A DNA stretch of 64,000 nucleotides from Dendrolimus kikuchii (lineage: Eukaryota > Arthropoda > Insecta > Lepidoptera > Lasiocampidae), in NCBI GenBank assembly GCA_019925095.2, contig CM034409.1, forward strand, positions 10,340,001 to 10,404,000, written 5' to 3'. The notes beneath the pieces were generated by a model that saw only the letters and a program-made list of their open reading frames with translations, was not told the DNA's origin and ran no database searches. Of the stretch, positions 1 to 9,372 are shown in pieces (within the stretch, counting starts at the first letter, position 1; every line of letters begins with the position of its first letter). Both the position numbers and the translations under genes were made by a program.

Positions 1-487
1 CAGAGATAAAATAGTCGCTTGTATTATTCGACGATATTTTCAATTAAATGCTTTTTACGATTCCGTAACCAAACGAAGGAACCGGCGAACATTTGTCATA
101 TCTATAGAACCCTTCATAGTTCCTGGACTTACATACACCCGTGCGATATTTTCCAGTTTACACCATATGATATTTATCCGTGCAGGAACGGAGAAAGAAT
201 ACAATTTCCTGCGGCCGGGCGGCCTGTCGTAAGAAGCGACAAAACGACCCACAGCCAGGTAGTAGGGCATTTGCCTGACTGGATGGCTACCACCCCTCGT
301 CGAAAAGTATGTCGCCATAACAACCTTGTGTTGTGTTACGGCATTAGTGACCAGGTCCCAGTCTCCCTTAAGAGAGCAGCAGCGCATTTGTAGCACCTTT
401 GGTGTTGCAAAGGTCCAGAGGCGATGGTAAACGGTTTCCATCAAGTGGGCCGTCTGCCTGTCTGCTGAACTCCTGCAATAAAAAAAA
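1..487 (+). mobile_element. Poly(A)-tailed retroposon, family A, copy 1
   Basis: This is a retroposon copy ending in an AATAAA-rich A tail at about 476-487. The shared family core (about 181-487) starts at TTATCCGTGCAGG and ends at CTGCAATAAAA. It recurs near 4.5, 9.4, 17.8 and 35.2 kb with differing 5' ends, the pattern of a 5'-truncated LINE or a SINE. This copy and the one at 9373-9857 also share about 180 bp upstream of the core, which other copies lack. The left end runs off the window. Small open frames exist on both strands but match nothing I recognise, so no product is called. The family's autonomous parent is not visible. Confidence 0.7.
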
Positions 488-1318
488 TATCCTTCATAGC
501 GTTTTCCGGATTAGCTACTATCATCGGTAGATAATAATATGGCTACCGATAACCATCAATGATTTTTATCTCTTGCATGGTTTTCGTTACAATTTATAGA
601 GTGAAAAACGATAGAGGAAGTTTTTTGTTATTTTAAAGATTGAGGTTATTTTTGACATTGACTAATACAAAAACAGATATACACTTGCTAAAGAAGGCGC
701 CTGGTATTTACGCCGGTGACAAGACCCGTCGCGTATCTACTGTCGTATCAGACAGCAAGCCATCTGTAGCTCTCTGGGGACAAAAATACACCTAAACGAT
801 TTTTGTGAACAAAAACATACGATTTTATTATCTTGACATTCGCATAATTCGAAAACTGCGATGTGTACCGCCTCTGCGTTGTCTACCCTAAAAATTATTG
901 AAAAGGTCGCTTGGGTATATCTATATTTTGCCAAACATTCGCACACCACCAAGCCAGTGTTGTAGTTTCATTGTAAACTCGAGTTATCCCTTTTTTAAAG
1001 AATAACGTCTCTAGTTGTTTGTTGTATTATTTTAAAATGTAATAGGAAAATAAAAATATATTTTTTTAAATAAAGTTTATTATTATTATTATTAAACAAA
1101 AAATAACATTAATAAATTAAATTAACCAACTTTTTACATATGTTCAGAAGGTAATCACGAAACTTTAAAAGCTGACATATTACTAACATATATTATAGAT
1201 TAGAGTTTTGCCCGTTACTACGCCGCGTGTCAAACACTAGGCAATAGTAGTAGTAGTAGTAGGCAATAGCTTTATTATACTCACACAAAAGCTTAATTCG
1301 GTTTTTAAGATATAATAA
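488..1318. other. AT-rich DNA, no gene seen
   Basis: I recognise nothing coding here. It holds a short ATT-type microsatellite near 1078-1095 and a short TAG repeat near 1246-1262. The only open frame over 200 bp (about 737-952, minus strand) has no recognisable motif. Confidence 0.6.
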
Positions 1319-1768
1319 TGTTATGTGCGAGCGAGGGTACGCACTTGGGATTGGAAGGAAACACCAGTTCTTTTAAGTAACTCTTTTATTGACTTACACA
1401 ACCGCATGTAATACCTCTCCGCAGGGTTGCCCCTATACGCACGCCTAACGATGCACTGTCCCGACGATAAGATGTCTCACTCACAATACCGTCGCCGATA
1501 TTGCGTAGACCACCTCCTGCTACTGCCGTTTTCACCTCCGATATTACCGCGTGTAGCTCGCTTCTGGCTCGTCTCTCGAACTGCGCTACAGTCCTCTTTC
1601 ACTTAACTGTCCACTAAACTTGTCACTAAATTCACCACTAAACTCGTCACTGTCTTCTATTAAACTTCTCTTCCAACTTTTCCGTATCGCACTTGTCGCT
1701 TCGCTGTCTTGAACTGAACTTAACTTTAAATTGCCCGGTAGGCGCGCCTTACGCTGCTTGTATACCCG

Positions 1769-2044
1769 GAAGAATCTTCTAGAACCCATAATTTTGATCT
1801 TTTTTTCATTATTCTTTTATTTGCTAACTATCCCTTTCTATGCATCTATCTATCTATGGCTTTTCCTTCCCGAACTTTCTATTCTAGAACTTTCGTTTAT
1901 CGTCTATCCCTTTCTAATATGTATCTGTCCTTGTCTTTTCCTTCTCGAACTTTCTATTCTAGAACTTTCGTTTATCGTCTATCCCTTTCTAACATGTATC
2001 TGTCCTTGTCTTTTCTTTCCAGAATTTTCTACCTTTTTCTAGAA
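1769..2044 (-). promoter_or_regulatory. Cluster of heat shock elements in the LTR
   Basis: Six perfect three-unit HSF sites (alternating GAA and TTC, two bases apart) lie at 1772-1784, 1867-1879, 1882-1894, 1942-1954, 1957-1969 and 2017-2029. Two-unit sites lie at 2037-2044 and 2070-2077. Examples are TTCTAGAACTTTC at 1882 and TTCCAGAATTTTC at 2017. Each site fixes nine bases, so even one is unexpected in 300 bp by chance. Four are independent and two arise from the 75-bp duplication. They lie upstream of the inferred transcription start of the LTR, where HSF would act. Binding and heat response are inferred. Confidence 0.75.
1863..2014. repeat. 75-bp tandem duplication in the LTR U3
   Basis: Two adjacent copies with a 75-bp period: the block with CGAACTTTCT at 1871 recurs at 1946, and the blocks stay alike through CTGTCCTTGTC. 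Each copy carries two perfect HSEs. Enhancer duplication in U3 is a known feature of LTR elements. Confidence 0.85.
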
Positions 2045-2094
2045 GTCTTGAGACCGGCTTCCGCTGCCAGAAAGTTCTACCCTCGGTGGCCACA

Positions 2095-3527
2095 ATAATA
2101 ACAAAGAAACTAACTCCATAAAGTCTAGACAACTGCCCAGCAAAACATAGAGGCGAGTCGAATCCAACCTGATTTGAAGTAATGCAATTAATGACATGTT
2201 GTTTATGACAACGTAGGTATTTGTTAGTGAATTCAAAATAACGCGATTGCAGCACCATCTATTTTGCTAATCCGTCTATTCTAAGGAATCGACTTCATTT
2301 ATCGGAAGTGTTTACTCGGGTTATAAGCTAGCATTATGTCGAGTTCAGTCATTTTTTTAAAAGATGCAATTGCAGTGCCGACGTTTTCGCTATTTTCGTC
2401 TATCCCACAGAAACCACGTCATTCATCCAGATAAAAAGTATACTAAGTTACGCCCCGCAATGTACAAACTCGAACCTTTTATAGATTTATTATAGTATAG
2501 TATAGATAGATTGATAGACGTATTTCACGGTAAAACCACTTAATTGATTTTGATAATAAGTTTTATAATAATTTTTATCTCGTAATTATGGAATAAAGAA
2601 ACTCACTATGACGTTTATATATTAGTATAGATAGTGCCGTGAATAGGGCGGTGCCACCAGTACCCAGGCACAGGGCGTAGACTCTGGGGGGCGCAAGAAT
2701 GGCCAGACCAGGCAGGACTATTATTTTTTCGGTTTGCTCCTGATTCCAACACATACGTACCCACATGCCAGTATCATCAAAACCGTCTGTTAAATTAGAC
2801 AAAACATCGCGCTCATTTTTTTGGCATCGCACGAGCGTATTTGTATTCTAATTCTTTAAAAAAATAGATTTTTCTTTCAAAATATTAGATAATTGGTCCA
2901 CCAGCACCAAGGTCCTTGTGCGGTATTTTATCATACTAAATGAAATAAACTGGCCTATACATAGCATTGCTCTAGGTAGGGTACCTATAATATCTGAAAA
3001 AAAAACGGCACTGAGTACAGATAGACACATCATAATAATTTTACTCAAAGACTGTCTACAATTATTTATAATAGTTACTTTGTAAAAAAACTTAAGTGCT
3101 CTTTTTAGAGAACTTTTTATTTCAAAAACTGAAATAGGTACTTAAGTAATTTATACAGAATACGTTCCCAAAATTTTATTCAATGCACTGTTACGCACAA
3201 TTTCTTTTGATCTACGTACAAAAGAATATCTGCCTTAATTATTTACAGATAGAGCTAAACTTCATTTGAAATCTCTTAAGTTTTAATTTAATTGAAAATT
3301 AATACTAAAAGGTAAAGAGAGAGAGAGAGAGAGAGAGATATGGGGTGTGATGGGAGAGGGGGGGTGTTTTATTTTGAATTAAATAAGGTGGAATTTTATG
3401 TGTTTATCTCTTTTAGTGTCGTCACATTTTCGTTTCATCGATTTTCAAATCACAACGATTCTAAAGAAATTCATTTAAAAAAAAAACTTTCTTTAACTTT
3501 TTAAGGCTATCGTCATAAACCGTATCT
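2095..3527. other. Repeat-derived DNA without genes
   Basis: Bases 2290-2520 resemble the inner part of the Helitron-type repeat near 11515-11720 (a block with 'cttcattta' followed by 'aagtatnc' and a Helitron-like end TAGTATAG). Bases 2640-2830 are a GC-richer island of unknown origin with no convincing reading frame. A pure GA microsatellite lies near 3314-3338. Bases 3398-3488 are a fragment of repeat family E (see 8374-8550). Nothing else is recognisable. Confidence 0.5.
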
Positions 3528-3983
3528 TCTATGTATATAAAAATCTATTGCTGTTCGTTAGTCTCGCTAAAACTCGAGAACGGCTGGACTGATTTGCTTA
3601 ATTTTGGTTATGAATTATTTTTGGAAGCCCAGGGAAGGTTTAAAAGGTGACTAAATATGAAAAAATGCTTGGAATGTAGTAAAAACAAAAATTTCGCTTT
3701 CCCTTCGAAACTATTCCTACCTGTTAAACATTTGATGTCCGTCCCGTCGTTTAGTAATCAATTAAATATAAAAGTCGTTCAGAAATAAAATAAAATAAAA
3801 TTTTATTTTATTTCTGAACCTGAAGATTTTTTTAATTTTTTTGGTTTTGAATGTCAAACATTTGATGTTCGTTCCGGTTAAGTTTTGACCACATTTCTTA
3901 GTAAATTTGATACATTCTGCAATTATCATTCAGGTTTTTTTTTATTGATTCTGAGGCGGTACAAAGTTTGCCGGGTCGGCTAG
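3528..3983 (+). mobile_element. Non-autonomous Helitron, family H2
   Basis: The unit starts TCTATGTATATAAAAATC and ends GGTCGGCTAG, matching the Helitron TC...CTRR rule, and is followed by T. The same ends and inner blocks (CTCGCTAAAACTCGAGAA near the 5' end, TTCTGAGGCGGTAC near the 3' end) recur at 25083-25253 and 63518-63889. No RepHel coding remains, so it must be moved in trans. A near-perfect palindrome of about 40 bp lies inside at about 3777-3819; the 63.5-kb copy lacks it. Confidence 0.75.
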
Positions 3984-4503
3984 TATTTAATATTTTCATA
4001 AAAAATCAAATCTTTATAGGGGTAGTTTTCATTTTCATGTGCTCCGATATGAAATGATTAATAATTATTAACATTTTTTTCCATATAAGGTATAATATTA
4101 GTTCCGGTTCTATTCTATAATTTTTAATTAAATCGGCTCCTATAAATTTTTCGACTAATAAATCCTTCATAAAAGTTATTTTGTTACAATATGCTAGAAT
4201 CTCGAGACTAGCATTTCAGAAATAGAGCGTTTCGAGTCTTGGACATCACTAGATCAGCCGTACCGGTGCTCAAACAAATAACGTTTATGGCTGTACACAT
4301 ATCTCTAACGGGCCTTTACTGTAAAAAACCGTACGATCAAGGATTTGGGACATTTCATAAATATTTTTACAATGTGTATGGTACAAACAGTTTTGAGTTT
4401 TATACAATTAAAAAAAATGTGTGTGTGCAATTCACACACGGCAGAAGTGAAACTTCAGAAAAGTAACCTGCGAGAGATTGAGATAAATATAGAGTGTCAG
4501 GAG
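3984..4503. other. AT-rich DNA with a family D fragment
   Basis: Mostly unassigned. Bases 4411-4475 match a block seen again at 7411-7535 and 13125-13248 (TG-rich start, then TTCACAC...GCAGAAGTGA), called family D here. Short open frames around 4239-4587 overlap the repeat and look accidental. Confidence 0.45.
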
Positions 4504-4748
4504 TTTTTTTTTTTTTTTTTTTATTGCAGGAGCTCAGCAGACGGACAGACGGCCCACTTGATGGAAAGCGGTTACCATCGCCTATAGACATTTGCAACAC
4601 CAAAGGTGCTACAAATGCGCTGCTGCTCTCTTAAGGGAGACTGGAACCTGGTCACTAATGCCGGAACACAACTCAAGGTTGTTATGGCGACATACTTTAG
4701 ACCAGGGGTGGTCGCCATCCAGTCGGGCAAATGCCCTACCACCTGGCG
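4504..4748 (-). mobile_element. Retroposon family A, 5'-truncated copy
   Basis: On the minus strand the copy runs from CCAGGTGGTAGGGC at 4748 to an A tail seen as 19 T at 4504-4522. It keeps only about 245 bp of the family. The short repeat GGAGT on both sides (4500-4504 and near 4750) may be a target duplication but is too short to rely on. Confidence 0.7.
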
Positions 4749-5641
4749 TGGAGTATTAGGATAATTAAAATGATTTTGTATTTTAATGAAAAATATTACA
4801 TTCCATATATTACATATTTAAGATATATTATTTATACATACTATTTATTCAATTTGAACAAATGACACGAGAAACTTATGATAACTAAAATTGGAAACAA
4901 TTACTCTAGTTTCAATTATTTTTTTTATTACATTAATAATTTATTTTATTTCTGTTAATAAAAGTATAATTAAATACTATAAATAAACTAAGTCTAACAT
5001 CTATTAACAAAAACTAAAATATCCTGTAAATAAACCTAACTTAAAAATATATGTACAATAGTAAAAAAACCAATATTAAAATAAAACCTATATTAAAGCC
5101 CATCCAGCCCCACCAGACCACTGTCGCTGGGCATTGTACCTAGAAGGCTGGCAGCATTACCTCGCTGGATACAAAGGATAATCCTTTGAGCGAGGTAAGC
5201 TCCAGCCTTCCGGTCTCCTGTTTTGTCGACGATTCAATTTGATTTATGAACTTCAATCAAAACTTTAAAATATTTGCAACTCTATCTTTATGCGCATAGT
5301 GTTTAACTTATTCAATATCTCATTTTAATGTCGCTTTATTTCCGTTTCATCGACTTTCAAATCACAACGATTCTAAAGAAGTTTCACTTAAAGAAATAAA
5401 CCTGTTCTAAGTATGAGGTATGTTACACATAACTTCGTACCGTCTGTAAACAAACGCTTGCGTAGTAGCGTATAACGAATGACTGGTAAAATACACCTGT
5501 AAATCAAATTTCATTCATATGACTTGTGTCATAACAAGACAGACGGACATGAGAGTTGTATAATTGCGTGTGTACACGACACTGCCACTACGCCTCTTCG
5601 GTACTTTCCCTGTCAAGTGGGCGCATATAATTATGTATATT
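4749..5641. other. AT-rich DNA with a hairpin and a family E copy
   Basis: Bases 4749-5095 are very AT-rich with no recognisable content. A GC-richer island at 5098-5222 contains the hairpin listed separately. Bases 5263-5402 are a family E copy (shares TTCATCGACTTTCAAATC and CGATTCTAAAGAAGT with 8374-8550). No gene is seen. Confidence 0.5.
5143..5210. repeat. 68-nt imperfect hairpin
   Basis: GAAGGCTGG at 5143-5151 pairs with CCAGCCTTC at 5202-5210. TTACCTCGCT pairs with AGCGAGGTAA, and AAAGGAT pairs with ATCCTTT around a single-base loop. That is 26 paired bases in three blocks with small asymmetric bulges. Whether it is transcribed is unknown; it could be a foldback TE relic. Confidence 0.75.
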
Positions 5642-5842
5642 TCTATACTAATATTATAAAGAGGTAAAGTTTGTGAGTTTGTGACGTTGTAGGGGGTAAT
5701 CTCTAGATCTACTAAACCGATTTTAAAAATTCTTTTACTGTTCGAAAGCCACGTTAACAGGGTGTGTTATAGGCTATATAACATAACGCTATATTCCACG
5801 GGAGCGGAACAGAGCGCGGGTGAAACCGCGCCGGGCCGCTAG
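5642..5842 (+). mobile_element. Non-autonomous Helitron, family H1
   Basis: A 201-bp unit starting TCTATACTAATATTATAAAG and ending CCGCTAG. The 3' hallmark is clear: the hairpin GCGCGG...CCGCGC (5813-5830) ends about 9 bases before the terminal CTAG at 5839-5842. The unit sits between T and T. No coding sequence is present. Confidence 0.82.
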
Positions 5843-5996
5843 TATACAATATACATGCATACTGTCTATACTGGCATTTAGACTTACGTTTTAACCACAA
5901 TGGCTACGGTTCATTTTTGGGAACTAATCGAAACTTGCTTCCTTCGAGTATTTAAACGTAAACTTGACTAGATCAGATATTTGACCAATAATTAAT
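5843..5996. other. Short unassigned spacer
   Basis: Nothing recognisable apart from the left target duplication CAATAATTAAT (5986-5996) of the next element. Confidence 0.5.
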
Positions 5997-6097
5997 ACAT
6001 ATACATACATAACTTCACGCCAGTTCCCTTGCGGGGTAGGCACGAACAACAGAGTGCCATTTAGGCTTATTCTTACACACCTCACTTGCCTCTTTGA
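5997..6097 (-). mobile_element. LINE family B, 101-bp 5'-truncated copy
   Basis: The minus-strand copy ends in a tetranucleotide tail seen as ATAC/CATA repeats at the left edge. It is flanked by an 11-bp direct repeat CAATAATTAAT (5986-5996 and 6098-6108), a clear target-site duplication. It matches the last 100 bp of the copy at 6271-6534, which lies in the opposite orientation 170 bp away. Confidence 0.88.
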
Positions 6098-6270
6098 CAA
6101 TAATTAATGATCTCTACAAAGGTTAAATATAATATTGCATAAACGAATAATATATCTCCAGAAAAACTCTTGACTAGTCTTGGAAAGAGCGCCGGTTTTC
6201 AGGCAGACAATATATTGAAAGAGCATATTAAAATTAATGTTATACCATTTTCAACGTTACATCTATATAT

Positions 6271-6534
6271 AGAATGACTAAACAGATATACAATGCAAAA
6301 GTGGATGGATGCAGAAGTCGTGGAAGGCCACGACACACCTTCCATGATCAAATTGATCGTGTACTAGCAGAAGGTGATGTCAGGAGCCTTAAGAACAGAC
6401 GAGTGTGCATGACAAGAGTTATGAATGTCAAAGAGGCAAGTGAGGTGTGTAAGAATAAGCCTAAATGGCACTCTGTTGTTCGTGCCTACCCCGCAAGGGA
6501 ACTGGCGTGAAGTTATGTATGTATGTATGTATGT
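6271..6534 (+). mobile_element. LINE family B, 5'-truncated copy with coding tail
   Basis: A 264-bp insertion flanked by the direct repeat ATCTATATAT (6261-6270 and 6535-6544). An open frame from 6274 to 6510 encodes 78 residues with the pattern RGRPR followed by DQI and, near the end, W-x-x-VV. This is the usual C-terminal tail of non-LTR ORF2 proteins. The ATG at 6274 is internal to ORF2, not a real start. The element ends in GTAT repeats (about 6514-6534) rather than poly(A). Clade is uncertain; RTE or a related clade is likely. Confidence 0.85.
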
Positions 6535-6544
6535 ATCTATATAT

Positions 6545-7199
6545 TAAGGTTGATATTTAAATGACAAAAAATGGCTGCATGTTAAATATTACTCTGCTTC
6601 TTGACGTATTTTTAATGTAGACTTATGCGATTTGATTTTAAGCAGAAATGCACTTCATTTCAGAGGGCTGTTACATTAAATATAAGGCGACGGTTTCGAT
6701 AATAGCGTTAGATGGCGCTGAAACTGTAGCGAGAGCAGTTTGATTATACTAAAGTTTGTCTACTTGTGCGTCGCGGTCGTAACTCTCATAAGAATCTCCA
6801 AATAAAGCACTTGGTTTGTTGTTTTATTTGAATTCGATACTAAATATTGTTGACTGAAAAAGAATCTGTCATGTCCAGTCCACAAGTTATGCAGGGTTTC
6901 GTAAAATTAACAAGCTTGTACTGTTTTCCTCGTTTGGATAAGAAACCTTAAAAAAGCTTTTAGAAAATATTGCATAAACGGATTTTCGTCACAATTATTG
7001 TTGAAGTTTTATAACTTATTTTTTCTTCAGAACTCTCCACTGCATCGTTTCATCTCTCATTAGATCCGGTACCTTCTGATAAAAATGACTGTGATATAGT
7101 AAGACACACGGCAAAACGGACGGACGAACGGAGATGACGCAAACATCAGGGTTCCGTTTTTACCAGAATGTGTACGGAACTCTAAAGCAGTTTTATTGA
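6545..7199. other. Possible LTR remnant and unassigned DNA
   Basis: From 6669 a stretch starts TGTTACATTAAA and carries AATAAA at 6801, which would suit an LTR, but no matching ACA end or target duplication is visible near 6840. Bases 7090-7180 resemble a dispersed lepidopteran-type repeat ending 'gtacggaactctaaa'. No gene is seen. Confidence 0.35.
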
Positions 7200-7412
7200 C
7201 AACGGTCCGGTATTCAGTTCGTCCTGCCTGAACCCTCCATACCCTTTATCCCACTCTCCTATTAAATAACTGTATCCCATTCCTCTTATCCCATCCTTGA
7301 GGCTTGTAACGCGATGGCTTCGTCCCTGGTGTTGCAAACATCTATAGGCAACGATAATCACTTCTCATGAGAGGGACCGTAAGCCTATTTGCCAGCTTCG
7401 CAATAAAAAAAC
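7200..7412 (+). mobile_element. Old retroposon 3' end with A tail
   Basis: Ends GCTTCGCAATAAAAAAA at about 7412. It shares blocks with the opposite-strand sequence at 30060-30300 (a TATAGGC/GTTACC block and GCCAGCTTCGCAATAA). The 5' end is not defined and no reading frame survives. Confidence 0.5.
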
Positions 7413-7535
7413 TTGTGTGTGTGTGTGTGCATGTGCAGTTCACACGCAGTAGAAGTGACACAAAGTGTGACAAGGGGTGGAAGGGATATTAAATTTCGTG
7501 ACGTCACATTTCATATAATATAACGTTATAATATA
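7413..7535. repeat. Family D repeat abutting a Helitron 3' end
   Basis: A TG run followed by TTCACACGCAGTAGAAGTGA and GTGACGTCAC. It matches 13125-13248 and ends directly at a Helitron-type terminus in both places. Confidence 0.55.
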
Positions 7536-7755
7536 CTAGCTGTGCCCGCGACGTCGTCCGCGTGGAATTTGCTTTTAAAGCCCTCCGATTTTGTAACATT
7601 CTTCATTGATGCTCCGCTCCTATTGGTTTTAGCGTGATGATATATAGCCTATTATAGCCTTCCTCGATAAATGGGCTATCCAACACTGAAAGAATTTTTC
7701 AAATCAGACCAGTAGTTCCTGAGATTAGCGCGTTCAATCAAACAATATTAGTATA
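7536..7755 (-). mobile_element. Non-autonomous Helitron, family H1
   Basis: The minus-strand 3' end is CGCGGGCACAGCTAG (CTAG at 7536-7539). The 5' end is TATACTAATATTG, lacking the first TC, so slightly eroded. It is nearly the same as 40245-40479, sharing blocks GATTAGCGCGTTCAATCAAA and GATGCTCCGCTCCTATTG. Confidence 0.78.
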
Positions 7756-8104
7756 TTTGGCTACAGCACTAATACTTACATTTTAAATATCGCGATATCT
7801 TTTGAATGAAACGTCCGAATTAAATAATTCAAAAAGTTCTAGAAAGGTATTGAATTCGTCTTAAATATGGAGTTTATTTTGATAAGGATTAATACCAAGG
7901 TACAAAATAAAGAGTTTTTGAAGCGACGGAATTTTAATTATTAAAAAAAATAAAATAAAACACTTATTGTGAGATAACTACAATAGGTAGACATATAGTT
8001 ACGGGTTATTTTTTGTAGACAATTATATGTTCTGCAAATTGGTAGTACATTGTGTTGTTCTATAATCAATAGTTTTCGCAGCGCACGCCGTGTAAGGATT
8101 TTTT
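7756..8104. other. Unassigned AT-rich DNA
   Basis: No reading frame, RNA gene or repeat boundary that I can support. Confidence 0.5.
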
Positions 8105-8319
8105 CGGGTCATTTTTTTACACCTTGGGTTACATTATTGGACTTTTAGTAAGGATCCCTAATTTTTTTTTAAATATAATATAGCCTATAGCCTTCCTTCC
8201 TCGATAAATGTACGATTCCACACTGAAAGAATTTTTCAAATCGGACCAGCGGTTCCTGAGATTAGCGCGTTTAAACAAACAAACAAACAAAGTCTTCAGC
8301 TTTATAATATTAGTATAGA
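8105..8319 (-). mobile_element. Non-autonomous Helitron, diverged H1 type
   Basis: The minus-strand 5' end TCTATACTAATATTATAAAG starts at 8319. Inner blocks (GATTAGCGCGTT, CGATAAATG) match family H1, while the left part (TTACACCTTGGGTTACATTA, GGATCCCTAA) matches 20041-20239. The 3' CTAG end is not clear, so the left boundary is approximate. Confidence 0.6.
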
Positions 8320-8373
8320 TTTAAGCATTAAACAACGAAACTTGAAGTATTAACGAAAAACTTCAAAATATTT

Positions 8374-8550
8374 CCAACTCTATCTATGTGAGCATTTTGT
8401 TTAAATTATTAAAATTAAATATAATGTATTCTATGTCATCTTCTGGCATGCTAAGTCCTATAGATTAATGTGTTTATCTCTTTTTAATGTCGCTTTTTCG
8501 TTTCATCGAATTTAGAATCACAACGATTCTAAAGAAGTTTTACTTCAAAA
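8374..8550. repeat. Family E repeat, uninterrupted copy
   Basis: Shares CAACTCTATCTATGTGAGCA, AATATAATGTATTC, CTTAGTCCTATAGATT-like and CGATTCTAAAGAAGT blocks with 5263-5402 and 13805-14195. It is the empty-site relative that validates the LINE insertion at 13858. Element class unknown. Confidence 0.65.
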
Positions 8551-8564
8551 AGAGGTGATTTATG

Positions 8565-8850
8565 TTAACCAGAAAGAGGATCGCAGCGAAGCATATTTGG
8601 GCCGGCCAGTAGATCTGCGTCTAGTCGGCCATCCCAAATATCGCTGAAAAAACAGAGGACAGGCTGACCTGTCGGAGCTAGGAGAGGATAACTGGCAAGA
8701 AACTGCACAGAACAGGGAAAAATGGCATGTTCTCGTTTCGGAGGCCAACACCCACTTTGGGTCGCTAAGCCAACAGAGTAATTTAGTAAGGAAGTATATC
8801 TCTTCACTTCGTCGTATACATCCGTTAATACCACAAAATCCTCCGTGACA
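8565..8850 (+). pseudogene. Decayed LINE ORF2 C-terminus
   Basis: In the forward frames one reads GRPVDLRL..., then ETAQNREKWHVLV and SEANTHFG with frame changes and stops between. A D/N-R-x-x-W motif after a GRP motif is typical of the tail of non-LTR retrotransposon ORF2 proteins. There is no intact frame. The open frames on the opposite strand of this stretch are accidental. Confidence 0.55.
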
Positions 8851-9023
8851 ATTTTGTGCTGCGATGTTTTAAGTCCTTTCTATTTCCAGTTTCGCTTTGC
8901 AGGCACCGACAGTTTACCGTTTTGATGCCACCCTGTGCACTGTTAGAGGAAATTCCCCGCCGCTGTTGTTGATGACCCCTACTACTTGACAGATTTTTAT
9001 TAATACGACATTTATATTCCTCA
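8851..9023. other. Unassigned DNA
   Basis: Nothing recognisable between the LINE remnant and the next Helitron-type end. Confidence 0.4.
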
Positions 9024-9350
9024 CTAGGTTATGCCCGCGACTTCGTCCACCCTTGACTTGAAATTCCCGCGGGATTCCCGGGACATAAAGTATCGCAAAA
9101 TTCAAGACAATAATGTAAGCTATCGTTTTAGAGAAAACTGAGTTGGAATAAGTTAATTTTATGCACCCAAACTACTACAAACCGCTCCCGAGAAAATCCT
9201 CGCGGGATTCCTGGGAAAATAATATCACGCATTTTATTACATTAAATTTTATTACATTAAATTTTCTGTCGATCAGTAAAAGAATAACATTGGAATTCTT
9301 CGAATTCGATTTTTTTTCTCTGGCCATTTTAGATATTTCCCAGAATCTAT
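9024..9350 (-). mobile_element. Helitron-type repeat, family C
   Basis: On the minus strand it ends GAAGTCGCGGGCATAACCTAG (CTAG complement at 9024-9027) after a CCCGCGGGATTCCCGGG-type palindromic stretch. Copies occur at 13249-13560 and 39668-39915. The 5' end is not seen; the right boundary is approximate. Confidence 0.55.
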
Positions 9351-9372
9351 AATCTATCTTTTAAGAAATCTA

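Larger units (their letters stand above)
1319..2094 (-). mobile_element. Solo LTR with a heat-shock-element-rich U3
   Basis: Read on the minus strand, the unit starts TGTGGCC at 2094 and ends CATAACA at 1319, giving the TGT...ACA ends of an LTR. It is flanked by the 4-bp direct repeat ATAA at 1315-1318 and 2095-2098, which is low-complexity and so weak alone. A polyadenylation signal AATAAA (complement at 1385-1390) lies about 65 bp before the 3' end. A GC-richer transcribed-like part (about 1400-1730) follows a pyrimidine-rich U3. An arthropod-type initiator TCAGTT lies at 1717-1712, and a TATA-like TATAC about 47 bp upstream is further than ideal. No primer-binding site or internal domain adjoins either side, so it is called solo. 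The 4-bp duplication fits the Ty3/gypsy class, but BEL/Pao is possible. Confidence 0.65.

Noticed and set aside
19..393. Protein gene of about 124 codons, present again at 9465-9839
   Set aside because: The frame is shared only because the two retroposon copies are nearly identical. Other family copies do not keep it, and overlapping frames exist on the other strand.
1586..2044. Promoter of an hsp70-like host gene
   Set aside because: The HSE cluster and initiator look like a heat-shock promoter, but no Hsp coding follows on the minus strand. The unit instead has LTR-type ends, a polyadenylation signal and flanking direct repeats.
6669..6840. Solo LTR starting TGTTACATTAAA
   Set aside because: AATAAA is present, but no ACA end or target duplication could be found.
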